Shown: positions 1-4,923 of the stretch, one piece after another
How the letters are laid out: the number at the start of each line of letters is the position of its first letter
How positions within the stretch are numbered: the stretch's first letter is position 1
Origin: an uncultured Sulfurovum sp.
GTDB taxonomy: Bacteria > Campylobacterota > Campylobacteria > Campylobacterales > Sulfurovaceae
Assembly (NCBI GenBank): GCA_947311605.1
Contig: CAMZLC010000049.1
Location: 1 to 15,739, forward strand
Direction of reading: 5' to 3'
Length of the DNA: 15,739 bases
The notes under the pieces: generated by a model
Seen by the model: the letters and a program-made list of their open reading frames with translations, nothing else
What the model was told of the DNA's origin: nothing
The model's database searches: none
Position numbers and translations under genes: made by a program

Positions 1-1121
1 CCCTTAAACCACCCCTTTATTCTCTCAAATGTACTTTCAAAATTACTTTTATGCGGACGACTCTCTACGCCATAACTCTCTTGTATTTTTTCCAGTAGCT
101 CTTTTTGCACATCATTGATCTTGTGGGGCAGTATCATTTTTATCTGGGCGATAAGGCGACCTTTGCGTTCAGAGTGTACATCTGCCACACCTTCACCCTT
201 GAAGACAAATTGTTCTTTGTCTCTTGTGCCTTCTTTGAGATGTAGCTCCAGTTCTCCGCCTAGAGAAGGTATAGTGATCGTTTCTCCCAGAATACACTGT
301 GTGAAGAAAACAGGTACGACAATATAGATGTCATTGCCATCACGCACAAAATGTTCATCCTCTTCTACATTGAATGTCACGTAGAGATCGCCTCTCTGAC
401 CCAGTTTATTTTCATTACCATAGCCCGCCATACGTAGCCTGTTTCCCGTATCCACGCCTGCTGGGATCGCAAATTTTACTGTCTGCTCCTGAGTAGTGTA
501 TCCTGTCGCGCTGCAGGAGCTACATGCTTCTTGTGCCATCTGGCCACTCCCTTGGCATTTGGGGCACTCCTGTGCAAAGGTCATAAAGCCCTGTCTCATG
601 ACTACTTGGCCTCGCCCTTCACAGTAACTGCAGGGCTGCATTTTCCCTTCTCTTGCTCCTGTGCCCTGACAGGCGTCACAGGGAGATTTATAGCTGAGAT
701 TGATCTCTTTTTCTACGCCAAATACCGCTTCGTGGAAGGGGAGATCCAGTGTGATCTCAAAATCGAGGGCATACTTGGCAGAGGGTTCCCTTCTGTGACT
801 TTGGCCACCAAATCCACCGCCGAAACCTCCACTAAACATGGAATTGAATACATCCATGATATCGTCCATGCTGTTGGCATGGAACCCAGCACCTTGTCGC
901 TCTAGCCCCTCTTTGCCGTATTGGTCATAGATGCGCCGCTTCTCCTCTTTTCCTAGTACGTCATAGGCTTCGTTGATCAGCTTGAATCGCTCTTCTGCTT
1001 CTTTGTCCCCTGCATTTTTGTCTGGATGGTACTTGACTGCCAATTTGCGATAGGATTTTTTGATCTCCGCACCGGCTGCGTCCCTGCTTATCTCTAGTAT
1101 CTCATAATAATCAACTGTCAT
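1..1121 (-). CDS. dnaJ: Chaperone protein DnaJ (Hsp40), 3' end cut by window edge
   Basis: Type I J-domain co-chaperone: it delivers unfolded clients to DnaK in the cytoplasm and stimulates its ATPase. The 373 codons visible, read on the minus strand, show an N-terminal J domain (MTVDYYEILEI) with HPD at residues 32-34. A short Gly/Phe region (FSGGFGGGFGG) follows, then four zinc-binding modules (CDACQGTG, CSYCEGRG, CPKCQGSG, CSSCSATG) and the two C-terminal beta domains. The fourth zinc module has Ala where Gly is usual. No stop is reached, but the end (FERIKGWFKG) looks like the usual C-terminus, so only a few codons are probably missing. The ATG at 1121 is preceded by GGAA five bases upstream; an alternative ATG slightly upstream runs into a TGA. 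It is divergent from the Dabb-recR pair and not in the grpE-dnaK operon. Confidence 0.97.
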   Translation of the reverse strand, partial: MTVDYYEILEISRDAAGAEIKKSYRKLAVKYHPDKNAGDKEAEERFKLINEAYDVLGKEEKRRIYDQYGKEGLERQGAGFHANSMDDIMDVFNSMFSGGFGGGFGGQSHRREPSAKYALDFEITLDLPFHEAVFGVEKEINLSYKSPCDACQGTGAREGKMQPCSYCEGRGQVVMRQGFMTFAQECPKCQGSGQMAQEACSSCSATGYTTQEQTVKFAIPAGVDTGNRLRMAGYGNENKLGQRGDLYVTFNVEEDEHFVRDGNDIYIVVPVFFTQCILGETITIPSLGGELELHLKEGTRDKEQFVFKGEGVADVHSERKGRLIAQIKMILPHKINDVQKELLEKIQESYGVESRPHKSNFESTFERIKGWFK

Positions 1122-1154
1122 TGCATTTCCATTCGTGTTAGAATTATTTTCGGC

Positions 1155-1160
1155 ATTTTA
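1155..1160 (-). promoter_or_regulatory. Putative -10 element of dnaJ
   Basis: On the minus strand TAAAAT (context GGTAAAATG) lies about 34 bases upstream of the dnaJ start, with an A/T-rich tract behind it. No clear -35 and no HAIR or CIRCE inverted repeat is seen here, in contrast to grpE. It sits within about 20 bp of the divergent promoter at 1172-1180. Confidence 0.45.
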
Positions 1161-1171
1161 CCATAGTTTTT

Positions 1172-1180
1172 TGATATAAT
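1172..1180 (+). promoter_or_regulatory. Extended -10 promoter of the Dabb-recR unit
   Basis: TGATATAAT is a perfect TGN-TATAAT extended -10, preceded by a T-run (1167-1172). It explains why the upstream ATG at 1179 is not a start: that ATG lies inside the -10. The expected transcript start, near 1187, leaves room only for the ribosome binding site at 1193-1198. Confidence 0.55.
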
Positions 1181-1205
1181 GGCAAACAAAAAAAAGGATA
1201 ATTCT

Positions 1206-1496
1206 ATGGTGATGCATATCGTGATGTTTAAGTTTCTGGAAGGTACCCCTGAGGTGCTCATAGCCGAAGCAAAAGAGCAGGTCGAGCAACTGATTGATCT
1301 GGTCCCAGGACTGCAAAATATGAAAGTAGGGCTGAACTTTTCCCAGGAGGAGCGTGCCATGGATATGGTGTTGATCAGCCATTTTGAAAACAGGGAAGAC
1401 CTAGACTTCTATGCAGGGCATCCTGAACATCAAAAAGTCGTGTCCTTTATCAAAACAGTTGCAGCCTATACCAAGGTAGTGGATTTTGAAGCATAA
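1206..1496 (+). CDS. Dabb (stress-responsive A/B barrel) domain protein
   Basis: A 96-residue single-domain protein of the ferredoxin-like Dabb family (MHIVMFKFLEG, a central helix EAKEQVEQLIDLVPGLQNMKVG, then FYAGHPEHQKVVSFIK and a closing VVDF strand). Family members are small dimeric barrels; most bacterial ones have no assigned reaction, so none is claimed here. The ATG at 1206 is chosen because AAAGGA (1193-1198) sits seven bases upstream. The in-frame ATG at 1179 falls in the -10 and would add a lysine-rich tail. Its last 11 bases overlap the start of recR in another frame, so the two are probably translationally coupled. The HPEHQ segment is typical of the family. Confidence 0.85.
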   Translation: MVMHIVMFKFLEGTPEVLIAEAKEQVEQLIDLVPGLQNMKVGLNFSQEERAMDMVLISHFENREDLDFYAGHPEHQKVVSFIKTVAAYTKVVDFEA

Positions 1497-2052
1497 GATC
1501 GCCTCTTTTGAAAATCTGGTCGAGGCGTTTCATGCGCTGCCTGGTATTGGCAAAAAAACAGCGGTACGACTTGCCTACCATATCGCTGTAGAAAATGGGT
1601 TTGTCGGTGTGAAATTGGCACAAGCCATTGAAGATGCGGTTGAGAGTGTGCGTAAATGTCTGCACTGCCATAATATGAGCGAAGATGAACTCTGCGGCAT
1701 CTGTGCAGACGAGAGCAGAGACCGTAGTAAGCTCTGCATCGTGCAGAGTGCCAAAGATATTCTCTCTATCGAAGAGAGTGGAGAGTTTAACGGTACCTAT
1801 TATGTGATCTCAAAACTAGAAGATATGGATACCTTGCATCTGAAGCACGCCGTAGAAGGGATCACTGAGGTGATCTTTGCGTTCCCTCCCAGTATTGCGA
1901 CAGACACCATGATACTCTATATCGAAGAAAAACTGGAGGAGTCAGATGTGGTGTTCACTAAGATCGCGCAGGGTGTGCCCACGGGTGTGGAACTTGAAAA
2001 TATAGATATCATGTCGCTCTCCAGGGCACTGGAAGCAAGGGTGAGGATCTAA
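1486..2052 (+). CDS. recR: Recombination protein RecR
   Basis: RecR acts with RecO (and RecF where present) to load RecA on gapped DNA during recombinational repair. The 188-residue reading has the helix-hairpin-helix motif (LPGIGKKTAVRLAYHI, 18-33), a four-cysteine zinc finger (C58, C61, C70, C73) and a Toprim region (LCIVQSAKDILSIEESGEF, from about 83). It ends with the conserved GVPTGVELENID segment and a C-terminal SLSRALEAR helix. Length is normal for the family. Translation appears to start at TTG 1486, inside the Dabb gene, with AAGG nine bases upstream; no ATG lies close enough to keep the N-terminal helix. The usual Toprim Glu is Gln87 here. Next to a Dabb gene rather than the common dnaX/ybaB partners. 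Confidence 0.94.
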   Translation: MKHKIASFENLVEAFHALPGIGKKTAVRLAYHIAVENGFVGVKLAQAIEDAVESVRKCLHCHNMSEDELCGICADESRDRSKLCIVQSAKDILSIEESGEFNGTYYVISKLEDMDTLHLKHAVEGITEVIFAFPPSIATDTMILYIEEKLEESDVVFTKIAQGVPTGVELENIDIMSLSRALEARVRI

Positions 2053-2053
2053 G

Positions 2054-2128
2054 AGTGGCTCATTGCCACTAAGCTAAGCACTTTTGGGGCAGCGACTTTA
2101 GTCGCTGAGATGCGACGGAAGCCGCATC
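2054..2128. repeat. Cluster of three intergenic hairpins, possible REP-like element or bidirectional terminator
   Basis: Between the convergent recR and DHH genes lie three inverted repeats. They are AGTGGC/GCCACT (2054-2059 and 2065-2070), AGCGACT/AGTCGCT (2091-2097 and 2100-2106) and GATGCG/CGCATC (2109-2114 and 2123-2128). None is followed by a proper T-run on either strand, so simple intrinsic termination is weakly supported. The tandem palindromes look more like a dispersed REP-type element. The rest of this gap, to 2173, shows nothing else. Confidence 0.5.
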
Positions 2129-2173
2129 CCCTTACTGCATATTCTCTTCACTTAATGGTATTGTTGGGGAGCG

Positions 2174-3223
2174 CTAATCTTCCATGCTCATTTGATGGAT
2201 ATAGTTCTGTACGAACTTGCGTACCTCCGCATAGACAAAAGAGTCTTTATACTCTTTGATCTTTCCCCCGCTGGCATTGGGATGTCCCCCGCCGTTTCCG
2301 ACCTTTGCCGCCATGAGAGAGACATCCAGTTTATTGTTGCTGCGCAGTGAAAAGTTGCCACGGTAGTTGATATCCATATAGAAGTCCATATCGGGGTTTT
2401 CGAGCAGGAAAGTATTTCCGATAATAGAGGCATTGCCGACATTGTAGCCCAAGACTCCTCGGTAGCCCATATAGCTGATCTCCAGACGCTGTTTCTGCTG
2501 AGTGAGGAGTCGGGTTACATAGAAAGCGACGAGATTGTCTTTGGTATTGTTTGCTGCCTCTCTGAAAAAACTTTTTTTGATCTGGTGTAGTTCATCATCG
2601 AGAAGGATGGGTGCATCTTCGGCATCAATGCGCCCCCTTGCTGCCTCTATCAGGGAAAATTTGAACGCCCTGTCCTGTGCTGGAAACATCACACGATTGA
2701 TCTCTCTGGCACCGGATATCATGCCTAGCATTACCTTGCCATAGTCAAAAAGCGGCGCTTTGTCCAGCCAGATATCAACGGCATTGATTCCTCCGACGAT
2801 CTGCTGATACTGTCTGCCTGCATCAAAAGCATAATGTGTCTGGAGCCAATCATAGGTGATCTGCGTGGCAGACCGGCTGGTGTCGAGCAGATACCAGTCA
2901 AATTTCTCGGCAGCACTGGCACCTGTAGCATGGTGATCCAGTAGCTGTAGCGAAGCGCCCATTCGCTCTGCCTCTCTCTGGATATAGTGCCCCTCTTTAG
3001 TGGTGAGATTGAGGTCGGTAATAAGGACAAGAGGATTGAGTGTTTTGTCAAGATACTGATCACGCTCTATCTGCGCGATGATCTCTTCGAGTCTGGCTCT
3101 GACCTCTGGCCCATAGTTGGCATTGTAGAAATGCGCCCGAGAAAACTGTTTGGCTGTCAGGTATTGACAGCCATATCCATCCAGGTCGATATGAGAAAGA
3201 TGGTAAAGATGTTGTCTTTTCAT
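2174..3223 (-). CDS. DHH-family phosphoesterase (DHH/DHHA1)
   Basis: A 349-residue cytosolic metal-dependent phosphoesterase of the DHH superfamily, the group containing RecJ, NrnA/nanoRNases and c-di-AMP phosphodiesterases. Metal-site motifs are visible in order: HIDLDGYGC (11-19, the DxD motif), D70 in VLITDLNL, DHH at 96-98 (LLDHHATG) and a C-terminal DHHA1 motif, GGGHPNASGG (311-320). No transmembrane, CBS or GGDEF part is present. DLDGYG replaces the common DADALG form, as in a Campylobacterota-type subgroup whose substrate I cannot assign; oligoribonucleotides or cyclic dinucleotide products are possible. It starts 30 bases after the Rrf2 gene on the same strand and is probably cotranscribed. 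Its own ribosome binding site is weak. Confidence 0.88.
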   Translation of the reverse strand: MKRQHLYHLSHIDLDGYGCQYLTAKQFSRAHFYNANYGPEVRARLEEIIAQIERDQYLDKTLNPLVLITDLNLTTKEGHYIQREAERMGASLQLLDHHATGASAAEKFDWYLLDTSRSATQITYDWLQTHYAFDAGRQYQQIVGGINAVDIWLDKAPLFDYGKVMLGMISGAREINRVMFPAQDRAFKFSLIEAARGRIDAEDAPILLDDELHQIKKSFFREAANNTKDNLVAFYVTRLLTQQKQRLEISYMGYRGVLGYNVGNASIIGNTFLLENPDMDFYMDINYRGNFSLRSNNKLDVSLMAAKVGNGGGHPNASGGKIKEYKDSFVYAEVRKFVQNYIHQMSMED

Positions 3224-3253
3224 GGTTTAGTTGCTTTCTTTGTAAGGTTGGGA

Positions 3254-3652
3254 CTAGAAGATGTCGCTCAGCATGAGACCATCCAGGAAACTGTCTATTT
3301 TTCTCTGAAAATTGGCAAGAAAAGGGGAAATGACACAGGTACCCACTGCACCATTGGGGCAGGTGTCTGCATGTTCAAAGCAGTTAAATACTGCAGGGGA
3401 TTTCCCCTCCGCTGCATAGATGATACTGTTGACGCTGATCTGGGAGATCTCTCTGGTGAGTATGAAGCCTCCTGCCGCACCTCTTCTGGATTCCAATATA
3501 TCAGATTTTGCCAAACTCTGCAGGATCTTCGCCAGAAAACTTTTGGGAATATTGAGTTCCATGGCGAGCTGTTCGGCACCTACGGGTTTGTCGGACTTTC
3601 GTATAGCATCGAGGGAAAGTAGGGCATATTCACTGGCTCTGGTAAGTAACAT
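3254..3652 (-). CDS. Rrf2-family transcriptional regulator, likely [Fe-S]-type
   Basis: A 132-residue winged-helix regulator of the Rrf2 family (IscR, NsrR and CymR relatives). The start MLLTRASEYALLSL and the recognition region NIPKSFLAKILQSLAKSDILESRRGAAGGF are characteristic. Three cysteines follow (C91, C98 and C106 from this start), spaced C-x6-C-x7-C. This is compatible with iron-sulfur cluster binding but is not the exact IscR or NsrR spacing, so the sensed signal (iron-sulfur status, NO, redox) is inference. The ATG at 3652 is preferred over a GTG at 3658 because AAAAGGG ends just before that GTG and is six bases from the ATG. It heads a two-gene unit with the DHH phosphoesterase, and a palindrome in its promoter suggests autoregulation. 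Confidence 0.88.
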   Translation of the reverse strand: MLLTRASEYALLSLDAIRKSDKPVGAEQLAMELNIPKSFLAKILQSLAKSDILESRRGAAGGFILTREISQISVNSIIYAAEGKSPAVFNCFEHADTCPNGAVGTCVISPFLANFQRKIDSFLDGLMLSDIF

Positions 3653-3677
3653 AAACACCCTTTTGAAGTAGTTACAC

Positions 3678-3704
3678 TATTGTATATTTAGGAGTATTTT
3701 ACTC
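3678..3704 (-). promoter_or_regulatory. Rrf2 promoter with GAGTA-N3-TACTC operator
   Basis: The perfect inverted repeat GAGTA-AAA-TACTC (minus strand; 3692-3704) lies just upstream of TATACAAT (3678-3685), a plausible -10 for the Rrf2-DHH unit. The repeat would cover the spacer/-35 region, the usual place for a repressor site. Rrf2 proteins commonly bind such A/T-centred palindromes and regulate themselves. The pairing of this site with this protein is inferred from position. Confidence 0.45.
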
Positions 3705-3760
3705 TAATTCATGTTATTTCCCCCTTGGCTATCTGTTTTTATATCCTTCTTAGTTTATTA

Positions 3761-3769
3761 TGCTAAGAT
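3761..3769 (+). promoter_or_regulatory. Putative extended -10 of rpsO
   Basis: TGCTAAGAT resembles the TGC-TATAAT promoters at 8736 and 11556 and follows a T-rich stretch (3736-3757). It leaves a leader of roughly 25 bases before rpsO, with AGGAGG at 3791-3796. Confidence 0.45.
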
Positions 3770-3801
3770 TGCGGTCACAAAATACCAATCAGGAGGTCAT
3801 T

Positions 3802-4071
3802 ATGGCTTTAGATCAGGCGAAAAAACAAGAGATTGTCGCTAAATACGGACGCGGTGAGAACGATACTGGCTCAACAGAGGTGCAGGTCGCACTTATTACT
3901 GAAAGAATTACCTATCTTACAGAACATTTGAAAACCAATAAAAAAGACCACTCTTCAAGACTGGGACTACTCAAGCTGGTAGGACAGAGAAGAAGATTGA
4001 TGCGTTATCTAAAAAATACTGATTTTGCTAGATACAATACGATCAAAGAAGCACTGGGTCTTAGAAACTAA
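3802..4071 (+). CDS. rpsO: 30S ribosomal protein S15
   Basis: Primary 16S rRNA-binding protein of the small subunit platform. The 89 residues have the normal S15 length and signatures: GSTEVQVALITERITYLTEHLK and the HSSRLGLLKLVGQRRRLMRYLK block that contacts the 16S three-way junction. The ATG at 3802 follows AGGAGG by five bases; an in-frame ATG at 3760 would add a non-homologous tail and overlap the -10. In many bacteria pnp follows rpsO, but here the grpE-dnaK operon does, with its own promoter. Confidence 0.97.
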   Translation: MALDQAKKQEIVAKYGRGENDTGSTEVQVALITERITYLTEHLKTNKKDHSSRLGLLKLVGQRRRLMRYLKNTDFARYNTIKEALGLRN

Positions 4072-4080
4072 CCCTCTTCT

Positions 4081-4100
4081 GTTCGGTCTTTCGATCGAAC
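4081..4100 (+). terminator. Candidate terminator hairpin after rpsO
   Basis: GTTCGGTC (4081-4088) pairs with GATCGAAC (4093-4100) through eight base pairs including one G-U, closed by a TTTC loop, ten bases after the rpsO stop. The following sequence is pyrimidine-rich (TCTCTTCTCTT) rather than a clean T-run, so efficiency is uncertain. Confidence 0.45.
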
Positions 4101-4210
4101 TCTCTTCTCTTGAGATATCCTCATTCTCCATCTTCACTTGTTTTATCATAACTTTATTCTCTTTTTGTACCGCGTCTACCCTAAAATATCCATAATATAG
4201 TGCAATTATT

Positions 4211-4243
4211 GTCATACTTGATAAGTATAGACTCAAGTATGAC
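4211..4243. promoter_or_regulatory. HAIR-like (HspR) operator 1 within an 11-bp inverted repeat
   Basis: CTTGATA-N7-ACTCAAG at 4217-4237 matches the HspR HAIR consensus CTTGAGT-N7-ACTCAAG, with the right half perfect and the left half five of seven. It lies inside a longer perfect inverted repeat, GTCATACTTGA (4211-4221) and TCAAGTATGAC (4233-4243). The site is immediately upstream of the grpE -35. The consensus is known from actinobacterial and Campylobacterota HspR; binding here is inferred. Confidence 0.7.
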
Positions 4244-4263
4244 TTGACAAGAGTAGACTCAAT
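4243..4263. promoter_or_regulatory. HAIR-like (HspR) operator 2 overlapping the grpE promoter
   Basis: CTTGACA-N7-ACTCAAT repeats the architecture of operator 1 exactly 26 bp downstream. It includes the -35 hexamer and most of the -35/-10 spacer, so an occupied site would block RNA polymerase. The spacer is AGAGTAG. Confidence 0.62.
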
Positions 4264-4273
4264 ATGGTATGAT
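4244..4273 (+). promoter_or_regulatory. grpE-dnaK promoter (consensus -35 and -10)
   Basis: TTGACA (4244-4249) is a perfect sigma-70 -35. TATGAT (4268-4273) follows after 18 bp. It is the only promoter in the window with both hexamers well placed. The predicted start near 4280 gives a leader of about 22 bases, with AAGGAG at 4291-4296. Confidence 0.7.
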
Positions 4274-4301
4274 ATGCCTATTATCGACCAAAGGAGTAGA
4301 T

Positions 4302-4847
4302 ATGAGTGACATAGAAAAAACAGAAGAGACTTTGATAGAAGAGACGGAAGAGCAAGAAATACCAAATACTGAGCAGGCGCTGCAAGCAGCGCTGGAGGAG
4401 TCACAGGCAGAAACACAGAAATATAAAGACCAATATATTCGCGTGCATGCAGACTTCGAAAACAGCAAAAAAAGACTGGAAAAAGAGAAGGCGACCGCAG
4501 TGGCCTATTCCAATGAAGCATTTGCCAGAGATATGCTAGGTGTACTGGATTCACTGGAAAACGCGATCGTCTCTACAGAGCAGATCGATGCGGATGAGTG
4601 TGAACAGGCGATTGAAAAATTTAGAGAAGGATTGAAGCTGACCTTTGATCAGACAGTCACAGTACTCAAGAAGCATGGAGTAGAGGAGGTCACGCATGAA
4701 GGTCTGTTCGATCCAAACTATCACCAGGTGCTGATGCAGGTAGAGAGCGATGCTCACGAAAAAGACCATATTGTCCAGGTGATGCAGAAGGGCTACACCA
4801 TGAAAGAGCGTGTCATTAGACCGGCCATGGTCAGTACGGCTAAATAA
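4302..4847 (+). CDS. grpE: Nucleotide exchange factor GrpE
   Basis: Dimeric cytoplasmic factor that releases ADP from DnaK and so resets the Hsp70 cycle. The 181 residues comprise an acidic disordered N-terminus (about 1-35, rich in E and T), a long coiled-coil helix (AALEESQAETQKYKDQY through KRLEKEKATAVAYSNEAFARDML), a four-helix-bundle segment and the C-terminal beta wing. The wing carries the family signature around FDPNYHQVLMQVES and ends KERVIRPAMVSTAK. The ATG at 4302 is selected by AAGGAG five bases upstream and MSDIEKTEE; the in-frame ATG at 4269 lies inside the -10. It is the first gene of an operon with dnaK. hrcA, common in this position, is absent, which fits control through the HAIR-like sites. 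Confidence 0.97.
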   Translation: MSDIEKTEETLIEETEEQEIPNTEQALQAALEESQAETQKYKDQYIRVHADFENSKKRLEKEKATAVAYSNEAFARDMLGVLDSLENAIVSTEQIDADECEQAIEKFREGLKLTFDQTVTVLKKHGVEEVTHEGLFDPNYHQVLMQVESDAHEKDHIVQVMQKGYTMKERVIRPAMVSTAK

Positions 4848-4851
4848 CCCA

Positions 4852-4869
4852 ATGCAACCCAGGTTGCAT
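4852..4869. repeat. Perfect intergenic palindrome between grpE and dnaK
   Basis: ATGCAACC and GGTTGCAT form an eight-base inverted repeat, followed by CCGGGGG without a T-run. Possible roles are partial termination, processing or mRNA stability between the two genes, or a REP-like remnant. It shares the GATGC...GCATCC look of the hairpin at 2109-2128. Confidence 0.5.
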
Positions 4870-4889
4870 CCGGGGGACTAAAGTTCAAG

Positions 4890-4895
4890 TATAAT
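4890..4895 (+). promoter_or_regulatory. Possible secondary promoter for dnaK
   Basis: A perfect TATAAT lies 29 bases upstream of dnaK, directly after TCAAGTAT (4885-4892), the same octamer as the right arm of HAIR-like operator 1. No good -35 is at 17 bp. If used, it would raise DnaK over GrpE. Confidence 0.35.
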
Positions 4896-4923
4896 ACCAA
4901 CAATAAAACAATAGGAGAGAATT

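Noticed and set aside
531..905. 124-codon plus-strand ORF
   Set aside because: It lies wholly antisense to dnaJ, across the zinc-finger and Gly/Phe coding region, and has no ribosome binding site or recognisable domain.
2054..2128. CRISPR repeats
   Set aside because: The palindromes differ from one another and have no regular repeat-spacer arrangement.
2987..3622. 211-codon plus-strand ORF
   Set aside because: It is antisense to the DHH phosphoesterase and Rrf2 genes, both of which have clear family motifs; composition is shadow-like.
4200..4301. CIRCE element (HrcA operator)
   Set aside because: No TTAGCACTC-N9-GAGTGCTAA-like repeat is present; the inverted repeats fit HAIR instead.
4009..4554. 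181-codon minus-strand ORF spanning the rpsO-grpE spacer
   Set aside because: It is antisense to rpsO and grpE and crosses the promoter and operators; the hydrophobic look comes from complementing acidic grpE codons.
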